Of a stretch of 64,000 nucleotides of DNA, positions 1 through 9,940 are shown piece by piece (the stretch's first letter is position 1; each line of letters starts with the position of its first letter). Both the position numbers and the translations under genes were made by a program. This DNA comes from Spiroplasma ixodetis Y32 (GTDB lineage: Bacteria; Bacillota_I; Bacilli_A; Mycoplasmatales; VBWQ01), in assembly GCF_030316605.1 (NCBI RefSeq), contig NZ_CP127039.1:496001-560000 (forward strand). The letters run 5' to 3'. Under the pieces are notes generated by a model. It did no database searches, had not been told where the DNA came from, and saw only the letters and a program-made list of their open reading frames with translations.

Positions 1-748
1 GTTTTTATTTATATAATCTTTTAATTCTTTTTCTAATTGTTCAAATTTTTCTTTAATACTTTTAGATTCTCTTAATTCTGCTGCTTGTTTTGCTATAGTA
101 TATCTAGATTTTCTTAATTCTTCTTCTAAATTTTCATTATTATTTTTATAATCTTTAAGTTCTGTTTCTAGTTTTTCTTTATTATTTTCTACTTCTTTTA
201 ATTTTGTTTCCAGTTTTATATTATTATCTTGAATTTCTTTTAAATCTTCTTCTAGTTTTTCTTTATTATCCATGTAATCTTGGATTATTTCTTGTAAATG
301 TTCAACACTTTCTGTTGCTTCTTTTAAGTTTATTTCTAATTTTGTATTTTTATCTTGAATTTCTTTTAGTTCTTCTTCTAATCTTTCTTTACTATTTTTA
401 GAATTTTTTAGTTCTCTTTCTAGTTTTTCTTTACTGTCTTGAAATTGTTTTAATTGTGCTTCTAATTCTTTTTTATTGTTTTTTTGAATCATTTAATTCT
501 GTTTCTAATTTTGTATTATTATCTTGAATTTTTTTTAATTCTTCTTTTAGTTTTTTAACTTTATATTCGAAATTTTTGTTTTCTTTTACTGATTTTGTAT
601 AAAGATTGCTTATTTCGTCTAATTTATTACATGTTTCTTGTAATTTTTTATTTAATTTCTCAATTTTTTTATCACATTTATTACTAGTGGTAATACCTCA
701 TCAACTATCAACATCAGATTTTTTTACTATATTTTTATCATTTATCAT
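1..748 (-). pseudogene. Coiled-coil protein, frameshifted, running off the window edge
   Basis: Read on the minus strand from an ATG at 748, this encodes a Lys/Glu/Asn/Leu-rich protein that is almost entirely heptad-like coiled coil with repeated KLExELKEIQDNN-type units. It continues to position 1. The frame breaks near 476-486: a run of seven A reads into a stop, whereas six A would join the two halves without loss. Three tandem 7-bp units with ATG (741, 748, 755) lie at the start, and only the 748 ATG opens the long frame. A purine-rich AGGGG site lies about 17 nt upstream. No enzymatic domain is visible. Such proteins are common in spiroplasmas and may be structural or secreted, but the function is unknown. 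Confidence 0.6.
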
Positions 749-1362
749 TTATCATTTTTAAAGTACCCCTTTTTAAATATAAATATTTATTTTTAATAAT
801 TGAGATTTATTAAAATATTTTTAATTAAATTTTCATTTATTTTTTCTTATAAATTAAAAAAAATAATAAATATATTTAAACTAATATTATTAATGTTTTA
901 ATTTAAATAAAAGTAGGTTACTAATAAGTCAGTAATAAATTTTATTTTTTTAAATTACTTTAAAAAAATCTCAAATAAAGTTTATATGTGAAAAAATCAA
1001 TATACAATATATTTTTTCATGTAGATTAGACACACTTTTTGGACTAATAAAAGTTTTTATAACTTTATATTATTAGTTGAGGTGTAGTTTAAAATGAAAT
1101 ATTTAATTAATAGTGCTGATTTTACTAAATTTGATTATAAATTTAACAAGTTTGTAGAAAAGTATAAAAATGATAAAAATATTAATAAAGTTAATATTTA
1201 TTATCGTAAATTTAGAAAATTTTGTTTTATTTTTAAAAATAAAAATTCTTGTAAAGAAATAATTTCTCAATTACATATGCCAAAGCAAACTTTTTATTAT
1301 TGAGCTAAACGTTTTTATGATATTTTCTACAAAAATAAACCTTTTGAAGAATTATTATTTAA

Positions 1363-2303
1363 GGCTTTTCTCCCTTTATGTACTATTTTTAAATTTTATC
1401 ACATAAATGTTGAGAAAAGCCTATCTACGGACTTCTCCCCACATTTTTAAATGAAACATAGCATTACAGTTTCAAAAGTAGGTATCTTGTTGAATTTATA
1501 TGCAGCTTCTTTGGCATATAAATGAACATGATGTTTTGCAACTTTGATATGTGTTTTAAATGTTCTTCGTATATGTTTTCATACTGATTCAATTTGATTG
1601 GTATTTACGCCAATTTTTGAAACATAACCATCTTGATGGTTAACTGTTTTGTGATTAGGGAAAAGGGATTTGAAATCACGATATCCTTTTCAAGAATCAG
1701 TATGTACATCACACTTTGAAGAAATATGGTTTCTTGCAAACTGCAAAAGATTTTTACTTTTTGTGTTTTTGATTACTTTCACAATTAAATTATTGGTTGT
1801 TTTTTCATAAATCCCAACAATTAATGTTTTATTTATCAAAGATCTTCCTTGTTTTTTAAAACCCATATGTGAAAGATACATTTCATCCATTTGCACTATG
1901 CCCTCAACAATAAATTGATGTTCTTGTTTGGCAATACGATTTCTAATTTCATGACCCATTCTTCAAGCAGTTTTCAAAGTCACACCCAATTCCTTTGCAA
2001 CATCAGTTGATGTAATTCCATGTTTGGTGTTTATTCATCTAAAGATGAGATAAAATCAAAATCTCAAAGGTGTTTGTGACTTGTAAAAAATGGTGCCATG
2101 AAGAATACTAAATGTTTGATGACATTTCAAACATCTTATTCTTCTTAAATTAGAAGTATTCAAACTTGTTCAAGAACACATGATACATTTGTTTTTCTTC
2201 AAACTTGCTATATATTTTAAACAATCCTGTTCTGTTTGAAAAGCATTGTTGAACTCATTCAATTTCATTGTTTCCTCCACAAGTACATGTGGGGAGAAGT
2301 CCG
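1363..2303 (-). mobile_element. IS1595-like insertion sequence, copy 1
   Basis: This 941-bp element is inserted in IS481-like copy 1 with the 8-bp target duplication ttatttaa (1355-1362 and 2304-2311). On the transposase strand it starts CGGACTTCTCCCC and ends GGGAGAAAAGCC. An 8-bp duplication and a zinc-ribbon plus DDE transposase match the IS1595/ISXO2 group. A 65-bp hairpin tail lies beyond a perfect 17-bp inner repeat. Confidence 0.92.
1447..2268 (-). CDS. IS1595-like transposase, copy 1
   Basis: A 273-residue transposase that catalyses cut-and-paste or copy-out movement of its element. Residues 28-49 form a CxxC...CxxC zinc ribbon (C28, C31, C46, C49). The ISXO2-type catalytic core follows, with QMDEMYL, VHTDSWKGY and NQIESVWKH giving the acidic residues. 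Several tryptophans are encoded by UGA. A GGAGG ribosome site lies 5 nt before the ATG. The length is the same as the other complete copies. Confidence 0.92.
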
Positions 2304-3358
2304 TTATTTAAATCAACAAAACCTAAAAATATTAAATATTTGTATAATTTGGAATTATCAGAAAAATTTATAAATTATTTTGTTCAGTATAAAGAAGAGT
2401 TTGGTATAGGTGCTTTTCAATTTTGTTATTTAATAAGACATATTGATGATATTAGGTTTAATTTTTTGCCAAAACCTTCGGTTAAAACTATATATCGTTG
2501 ATTAAAACGTTTTGGTTTTTATTCACAAAAAACTATTAAGAAAAAACATTTGAGATATGAAGTAAAAGAAACTGGATTATTGCAGACTGATATTAAAGTA
2601 GTATCAGATTATATAACAGGAAGTAAAAGATGATATATTATTGATTTTATTGATGAAAAAACTCGAATTACTTATTGTTATCCATCTGAACAAGCACAAA
2701 CCAGAGATATTGTAAATGCTACTAAAAATGCTTTAAATTTTTATGAAAAATTGGGAATTAAAATTAAAAGAATTAGAACTGATAATGGTAGTCAATATGT
2801 TAATACATCTTGTGGAAAACCACAAAGGAATCGTTGATTTACAAATTTTTGTAATAAAAAAGGTATAGTTCATGAAACTACACCGTTTAGATCACCACAG
2901 AGTAATGGTAAGATTGAAAGATTTAATAGAAATTGAAGTAATTTATTTGAAATAAAACCATATTTAAATAGTGATTTTAGTTTATTTCAAAAATTAGTTA
3001 ATTCTTTTCAAGAATATTATAACAATTCTAAACCACATAAATCATTAGGGTTAATGACTCCTATGGATTATTTTGATAAACTTTTATTAGATGGAAAATA
3101 GTCCAAAATGTCTGTACTACCTTACACAATATATTTTTTCAAAGATAAAATTAAATAAAAACACCTATAAGTTTTATTTTAATATATAATTTTTCATATA
3201 TGAAAATAACTTAAATGATATTTTAACATTAAAAAATGTTTTTTTAATTTTCATAAAGCAAAAATAGTTTACAAAAAATATTAACTAGATATAGTAAATT
3301 ATTATTTTTTTAACAATAATATCTGTATACTAAAATTATATGAAAAATAAAATAGTAT

Positions 3359-3387
3359 TTTACACAAAAATGTTAACACTATATAAT
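3359..3387 (+). promoter_or_regulatory. Promoter of the obgE gene cluster
   Basis: TTTACA at 3359-3364 and TATAAT at 3382-3387 are separated by 17 nt, a near-consensus sigma-A promoter about 35 nt before obgE. The upstream stretch from 3142 is AT-rich with no gene visible. Confidence 0.75.
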
Positions 3388-3421
3388 AAGAGTTTTTATT
3401 AATATAAAAAAGGAGTAAGAA

Positions 3422-4708
3422 ATGCGTTTTATAGATGTAACAAAATTAAAAGTTACTGCCGGCAAAGGCGGTGATGGTGTTGTTGCTTTTCGTCGTGAAC
3501 TTTATGTAGCCAAAGGTGGTCCATCTGGTGGAGATGGAGGAAGAGGCGGTAATATTATCTTTATTGGTGATTCAGGTATGAATACTCTATTAGACTTACG
3601 TAAAAATAAAGAGATAACTGCTGAAGATGGTAAAAATGGTGCACCCAAAAATATGCATGGACGTAAAGGAACCAATACATATGTAAAAGTTCCATTGGGT
3701 ACTATTATTAGAGATAACAAAACTCAAAATATTCTTGGTGATATTATTAAAGATAAACAAGAAATAATAATTGCTGCCGGTGGTCTTGGTGGACGAGGAA
3801 ATGCTCGTTTTGCTTCGGCAATAAATCGAGTACCTAAAATATGTGAAAAAGGAATGCCTGGACAACATTTTGAAATAATTTGTGAGTTGAAATTATTGGC
3901 CAATGCCGGATTAGTTGGGTTGCCTAACGCCGGTAAATCAACATTATTAGGAGCTATTTCTGCTTCAACTCCAACAGTTGCTGATTATCCTTTTACTACT
4001 CTTAATCCACATTTAGGTGTTGTTAGAGTTGATAAAAATAATAATTTTGTTATGGCGGATTTGCCTGGATTAATAGCAGGAGCTAGTTTAGGAAAAGGAC
4101 TGGGTTTACAATTTTTGCGTCATATTGAACGTTGTCAAGTTTTAGTACATATGATTGATATTAGTGATAAGACTCAAGATCATTTTTTAAATTATCAATT
4201 AATTATGAGTGAATTAGAAAGTTATAATAAAGATTTGACAAAAAAACCGCATTTAATTGTTGCAAATAAAATTGATTTACCAGATGCACAAACTAATTTA
4301 GAGAAATTAAAAGAACAAATTAAATTACCAATAATTGCAATTTCTGCTATGAAACATATTAGTTTGGATATATTAATTAAAGTTATTGCTAAAGCTGTTG
4401 AAAAAGAACAACTGCATCAAGTTAATAATGATGAAAATAATGAAGAACATATTCTTTATGAATATATTAATAAAGAAGAAGTTCCACAAGTTATTATTAC
4501 TAAAATTGCAAGTAATCAATGAACTATTTCTGGTAAAACCGTTGAAGTAATATATCAAAAAAATCCTTTAAATAATTATCATAATATTTTATTATTTAAA
4601 ATTAAATTACAAGATTTAGGAATTTATGATGAATTAAGAAAGCAAGGAATAAAAAAAGGTGATCATGTTAAGATTTTTAATTATGATATGATTTGAGAAA
4701 AAGAATAA
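3422..4708 (+). CDS. obgE: Obg family GTPase
   Basis: A 428-residue Obg/CgtA GTPase acting in late 50S ribosomal subunit assembly and stress signalling. The glycine-rich Obg fold fills about residues 1-160. The G domain follows with the P-loop GLPNAGKSTLL, DLPGLI (G3), NKID (G4) and an SAM-type G5. The C-terminal OCT domain is present after a UGA-encoded tryptophan near residue 367. AAGGAG lies just before the ATG. It is the first gene of a run with rmuC, nadE and yebC in the same direction. Confidence 0.96.
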
Positions 4709-4731
4709 AAAAGGGCAAAGGAAAATAGGAA

Positions 4732-5823
4732 ATGGAAATAGTAATTAGTTTATTGGTAGTTATTTTAATTATTAGTAGTATTGGTGGCTTAATAATTTAT
4801 ATGCAAATTAAAAAAAGTCAGAAGGTTACTAGCGACCCAATTGCACAAGATTTTTTAAAAATGCAAGTAGAAACTTTTAAAGAACAATTAAATGATTTTA
4901 AAACATCATGAAATGGTTCGGATCGTGATAAAACCGAAAAATTAATTAATTTAATGAGTAATATTGATAATTTTCAAAAAAATTTAGATAAAAAAGAAGA
5001 TGATTATAAACGCAATGCTGATGTCATTCAAAGACAAGTAGTAGATGTTATTAAAGATTTAGCAAAGTTACAAGAATCATCAACTGTTTTAGGAAAAATT
5101 AATGATAATATTCAAAGTTTACAAGAAGTTTTTATTAATACTAAAAAACGTGGTAATGTTGGTGAATTTGTTTTAGAAAAAATTTTAACTAATATGTTAG
5201 GTTCAAATCAAAAATTATGAGAACGACAATATAAAACAATTGATGGCAAAGTTGTTGATGCCTATGTAAAAACAGATTCTGAAAAAGAAGGAATTGCTAT
5301 TGATTCAAAGTTTTCAATTGATAACTATCAAAGGTATTTAGTAAGTGAAGATATTAAAGTTAAAGAAAATTATTTAAAAGATTTTCGTAATGATATTCGT
5401 AAACGAATTGATGAAGTTGGAAAATATATTAATATTAAAAATAAGATTTCTAGCGCAGTAATGTTTATTCCTTCTGAAGAAATATTTGCTTTTATTTACG
5501 CACAATTTGCTGATGATATTGTTGAATATGCTTTTAAGAAACGTGTTTGAATTACCTCTCCTACTACTTTATCTGCTGTTTTATTTACAGTTGATAAAAA
5601 TCGTAAAGACATTGATTTTAATAAAAATTTAGAAAAAATGGCAAAAAAATTACGTTTATTCAAAGATGATTTTGATCGTTGGGTTGATAGATGAGAAAAA
5701 GTTAAGGCTGGTTTTGATACAACTAATAAAGCCATTGAAACTTTAGATAAAACCCATAATAAAATTGCTGGACATTATAACAATATTTTTGAAATGTCTG
5801 AAGAAATAAAAGAGAGTGAATAA
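4732..5823 (+). CDS. rmuC: RmuC family DNA recombination protein
   Basis: A 363-residue RmuC-type protein. One N-terminal membrane segment (residues 2-24) is followed by a coiled-coil stretch to about 130. The conserved RmuC nuclease-like core follows, with KKRGNVGEFVLEKIL, IAIDSKF and AVMFIPSEE. In other bacteria RmuC limits inverted-repeat recombination. That may matter in a genome full of inverted IS copies, though this link is only inference. It lies 23 nt after obgE and 2 nt before nadE, so the genes are probably co-transcribed. Confidence 0.9.
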
Positions 5824-5825
5824 TT

Positions 5826-6572
5826 ATGAATTTAGAACAATATTTAGATGAAATTATTAAATTTTTACAAAGTGAAGTAAAAAAAGCAAATGCCAAAGGT
5901 TTAATTGTTGGTTTAAGTGGTGGTGTTGACTCAGCAGTAGTAGCATTATTGATTAAAAAAGCTTTTCCTAATGATCATTTAGCATTAATTATGCCTTGTT
6001 TTTCACCAGATATTGATTTAGAATATGCAAATAATTTAGTTAATATTCATAAATTAAATGCCAAAGTAGTTAATTTAAATAATGTTTTTTTAAGTTTTAA
6101 AAAAACATTAGAAACTGAAATTAATATAGAAAAATCAAAATTAATTTTAGGTAATTTAAAAGCTAGATTAAGAATGAATACTCTTTATGCATATGCACAA
6201 AATCATAATTATTTAGTTGTAGGGACAGATAATAGTGATGAATGACACATTGGTTATTTTACTAAATATGGTGATGGTGGTGTTGATTTATTACCAATTA
6301 TTCATTTGTTAAAAAAAGATGTTTTTGCTGCAGCAAAGATATTAAAAGTTAGCGAAGAGATCATTATTCGTAAGCCAACTGCTGGTTTATGAGATGGACA
6401 AACTGATGAAATGGAAATGCAATTTAAGTATGAACAATTAGATCAATATTTACTAGGAAATAAATCATTAATACCATCATCAGTAATTACTAAAATTGAA
6501 TTTATGCATCAGAATAGTGCACACAAAAGAATACCTGTACCGCAAGCTCCGAAATGAACAAGAAAAAAATAA
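5826..6572 (+). CDS. nadE: NH3-dependent NAD+ synthetase
   Basis: A 248-residue N-type ATP pyrophosphatase that amidates nicotinic acid adenine dinucleotide to NAD+, using ammonia because no glutaminase domain is present. [10 protein letters not shown] is the ATP pyrophosphate loop. [20 protein letters not shown] and [12 protein letters not shown] are NadE signatures, and KPTAGLWDGQTDE binds substrate. Its start is 2 nt from the rmuC stop, suggesting translational coupling. Confidence 0.95.
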
Positions 6573-6584
6573 AGGAATGAGAAT

Positions 6585-7307
6585 ATGGCTGGACATTCAC
6601 AATATGCAAATATTAAACATCGTAAAGATGCCCAAGATAACAAACGTGGTAAAATTTTTCAAAAATTATCAAGAGAAATTTATGTTGCTGTTAAATTAGG
6701 TGGTGCAAATGTTGAAAATAATCCGCGATTGAAATTAATGTTAGAAAAAGCACGACGTATAAATATGCCAAAGGATAATATTAATCGTGCTATTAATAAA
6801 GCTAGTAATAAAAATGAAACAACTAATTACGAAGCAGTCACTTATGAAGGATATGGACCAAGTAATATTGCCATAATTATTCATTGTTTAACTGATAATA
6901 AAAATCGAACTGCAAGTAATATTCGAAGTTATTTTAATAAATTGGGTGGTCATTTAGCTGCTACTAATTCTGTTCAATATTTATTTCAAACAACGGGGGT
7001 AATTCAATTTTCAAGTTTATTATCAGTTGAAGAAATATTGGAGTTAATAATTGATTTTGAAATTTTTAATATTGAAAAAAATGAAGATATCATTGATATT
7101 GAAGTTAATCCTAAACAGTTAAATGCTGTAACTAATTTATTAGAAAAAAATAATATTAATGATTTTATTACTAATGAAATTGTTAATATTCCCCATGAAT
7201 TGATTATCATTACTGATCAACAACAAATTAAATTAATTGATATATTGTTAGAAACAATTGAAAATGATGATGATGTGCTTTCAGTTGAACATAATTTTAA
7301 AAAATAA
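6585..7307 (+). CDS. yebC: YebC/PmpR family protein (TACO1-like)
   Basis: A 240-residue YebC-family protein beginning MAGHSQYANIKHRKDAQDN, the family signature. Members act as transcription regulators or help ribosomes through proline stretches. The three-domain layout and usual length are kept. AAAGGA lies upstream, 12 nt after nadE. The acidic C-terminus ENDDDVLSVEHNF is typical. Confidence 0.94.
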   Translation: MAGHSQYANIKHRKDAQDNKRGKIFQKLSREIYVAVKLGGANVENNPRLKLMLEKARRINMPKDNINRAINKASNKNETTNYEAVTYEGYGPSNIAIIIHCLTDNKNRTASNIRSYFNKLGGHLAATNSVQYLFQTTGVIQFSSLLSVEEILELIIDFEIFNIEKNEDIIDIEVNPKQLNAVTNLLEKNNINDFITNEIVNIPHELIIITDQQQIKLIDILLETIENDDDVLSVEHNFKK

Positions 7308-7371
7308 AAAGGTTTATTTTTCTTTTTCATCTAATTAATAGTAAGAATAGAAAAGGAGGAATAAGTCATTG

Positions 7372-7933
7372 ATGAATATTTTTAGGTATTATTAAAGAAT
7401 TTTATGAAAATAAAATTATTTTTGAATGTAATGATCATGGATATATTATTGAAGGTGTTAATTTACAAACATTACCATTAAATATTAAAGTGAAAATTTA
7501 TGTTTATTTTCATCAAAAACCAACTTATGAACAATTTTTTGGGTTTGTATCAAAACCAATAAAAACCTTTTTATTCATTTACTTAAATTAGTAATATTGG
7601 ACCAAAAACTGCTTTAAGATTATTAAATCAACTATCACTTGATAGTATTAAGTTGGCTATAAGCAAACAAGATTATAAGATATTGCAACAGTGTAAAGGT
7701 ATAACTCATAAAATTGCTAATAATATTATTAATTATTTTAGTAATCATATTAAAGTAGTAAGTAATTTAACAACTAGTCAAAATGAAAAATCAGATTTAG
7801 TATTTGATACATTATTAAAATTAGGTTTTAGTTCAATAGTAATTAATAATTTTTTATTAAGAAATATTAATTGAGATTTGGAAGTTGAAGAAATTATTGC
7901 ATTAGCTATTAAGGAAATAAAATATGGGTATTA
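7372..7933 (+). pseudogene. ruvA: RuvA Holliday-junction protein, several frameshifts
   Basis: Pieces in three frames together give a RuvA-like protein: GIIKEFYENKI at the OB-fold start, LVNIGPKTALRLLNQL and QCKGITHKIANNII as the two helix-hairpin-helix motifs, then a short C-terminal domain ending at 7933. Frame breaks lie near 7380 (a T run at the start), near 7570 and near 7592. It has an AGGAGG site and overlaps ruvB by 10 nt, the usual ruvAB order. As read it cannot make a full RuvA. Confidence 0.8.
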
Positions 7934-8237
7934 GTAGTTTTAATAATTTTGTTGGACAAAATAATGTTATTGAACGTATTCTAATTTTAATCAAAGGTAG
8001 TAAAATTCAAAATATTGCTTTAAGTCATATTTTATTGATTGGTCCTCCTGGTATTGGAAAAACAACTATTGCACGATTAATAGCAGAAGAATTGTAAGTA
8101 AATTTTCATAGTTTAGAAGGAACAAGCATTAATAAAACTAGCGATATTATTAGTATTTTAGCAAATATCAAACAATCTGATATAGTTTTTATTGATGAAA
8201 TTCATGTTGTTAACTATGAAATATTAGAAGTATTATA

Positions 8238-9179
8238 GGCTTTTCTCCCTTTATGTACTATTTTTAAATTTTATCACATAAATGTTGAGAAAAGCCTATC
8301 TACGGACTTCTCCCCACATTTTTAAATGAAACATAGCATTACAGTTTCAAAAGTAGGTATCTTGTTGAATTTATATGCAGCTTCTTTGGCATATAAATGA
8401 ACATGATGTTTTGCAACTTTGATATGTGTTTTAAATGTTCTTCGTATATGTTTTCATACTGATTCAATTTGATTGGTATTTACGCCAATTTTTGAAACAT
8501 AACCATCTTGATGGTTAACTGTTTTGTGATTAGGGAAAAGTGATTTGAAATCACGATATCCTTTTCAAGAATCAGTATGTACATCACACTTTGAAGAAAT
8601 ATGGTTTCTTGCAAACTGCAAAAGATTTTTACTTTTTGCGTTTTTGATTACTTTCACAATTAAATTATTGGTTGTTTTTTCATAAATCCCAACAATTAAT
8701 GTTTTATTTATCAAAGATTTTCCTTGTTTTTTAAAACCCATATGTGAAAGATACATTTCATCCATTTGCACTATGCCCTCAACAATAAATTGATGTTCTT
8801 GTTTGGCAATACGATTTCTGATTTCATGACCCATTCTTCAAGCAGTTTTCAAAGTCACACCCAATTCTTTTGCAACATCAGTTGATGTAATTCCATGTTT
8901 GGTGTTTATTCATCTAAAGATGAGATAAAATCAAAATCTCAAAGGTGTTTGTGACTTGTAAAAAATGGTGCCATGAAGAATACTAAATGTTTGATGACAT
9001 TTCAAACATCTTATTCTTCTTAAACTTAGAAGTATTCAAACTTGTTCAAGAACACATGATACATTTGTTTTTATTCAAACTTGCTATATATTTTAAAAAA
9101 TCTTGTTCTGTTTGAAAAGCATTGTTGAACTCATTCAATTTCATTGTTTCCTCCACAAGTACATGTGGGGAGAAGTCCG
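8238..9179 (-). mobile_element. IS1595-like insertion sequence, copy 2 (in ruvB)
   Basis: A 942-bp copy with perfect 8-bp target duplication gtattata (8230-8237 and 9180-9187). One base longer than the other copies because of an inserted C near 9025. Confidence 0.92.
8322..9144 (-). pseudogene. IS1595-like transposase, copy 2, frameshifted
   Basis: The start-to-stop distance is 823 nt rather than 822. An extra base near 9025 (taaacttaga instead of taaattaga) shifts the frame at about residue 40, between the two halves of the zinc ribbon. The catalytic part remains open, but this copy should not make a full transposase. Confidence 0.87.
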
Positions 9180-9940
9180 GTATTATATTCTACATTAGAA
9201 GGTAATTTTATTAATATTATGATTGGTAAAGATTATAATAATAAAATTGTTAAAATTAATTTACCCTCTTTTACATTTATTGGTGCTACTAATAAAGTAG
9301 GAATCTTAACTAAAGCGTTGATAAGTCGTATTCCTAATATTTTACAATTATCTGATTATAATTATCAGAATATTAAAAGTATTATTTCACAAGTTTCTTT
9401 AAGTTTAAATTGAAAATTAGAAAATAATATAATAAATATTATTGCTAATCATTGTCGTAATATTCCGCGACTCATTATCAACATCATTAAACAATTGTAT
9501 AATTATTGCGTTGTTATGAATGTAGATTTAAATGAAACTAATATTTTGCAAATTTTATTTTTTTTTGCAAATTTATCCTTTAGGTTTAAATAGTTTACAA
9601 TTGGCATATTTAGTATTGTTTAATAATGTAAATTTAGATAAAATTTTGAGTATTGAAACTATTTGTCAACTTTTGAATGGAGAAAGAAAAAATCTTGAAA
9701 TTCATTATGAACCTTGACTTATTCATTGTGGTTTAATTACTAAGACAACTAAGGGTCGTAAAATAACAATTATTGGTAAAGAGTATATTAATAATAATAT
9801 AATTTTATTTAGAAAATAATTATTTTTGATATTACTGTAAAACAATTGTTATTTATAACGAATGTTGGTATTCTTATATAGTGCTTAAATAATATACAAT
9901 CTATGTTTATACAAATAAAATGATTTAGGAGTGAAGAAAT

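Larger units (their letters stand above)
1094..3101 (+). pseudogene. IS481-like DDE transposase split by IS1595-like insertion
   Basis: The two exon-like parts, 1094-1362 and 2312-3101, sum to exactly 1059 nt, the length of the intact 352-residue protein in copies 2 and 3. An N-terminal helix-turn-helix region is followed by an rve integrase core. Visible motifs are QTDIKVVSD, IRTDNGSQY and SPQSNGKIERF, which supply the DDE triad. Apart from the insertion the frame is undamaged, so the break is recent. Confidence 0.88.
1020..3126 (+). mobile_element. IS481-like insertion sequence, copy 1, with nested IS1595-like copy
   Basis: The element runs from TGTAGATTAG to ACTACCTTACA, with imperfect terminal inverted repeats starting TGTA. 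A perfect 15-bp target duplication, caatatattttttca, flanks it at 1005-1019 and 3127-3141. Without the nested element and its 8-bp duplication it is 1158 bp, the same as copies 2 and 3. A long duplication of 15-16 bp fits the IS481 family. Confidence 0.88.
7924..9829 (+). pseudogene. ruvB: RuvB branch-migration ATPase, broken by stop, IS and frameshift
   Basis: The N-terminal part has NFVGQNNVIERI and the Walker A GPPGIGKTT. An in-frame TAA follows at 8095-8097, then Walker B VFIDEIH. The IS1595-like copy 2 interrupts at 8238-9179. After it come the sensor FIGATNKVG and RIPNILQL, a frame break at a nine-T run (9558-9566), and the C-terminal winged helix ending TTKGRKITIIGKEYI. Three independent lesions mean RuvB is lost. 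Confidence 0.88.

Noticed and set aside
204..401. Plus-strand Leu/Phe/Tyr-rich frame
   Set aside because: Complement of the minus-strand coiled-coil gene; composition is an artefact of Lys/Glu-rich codons read backwards.
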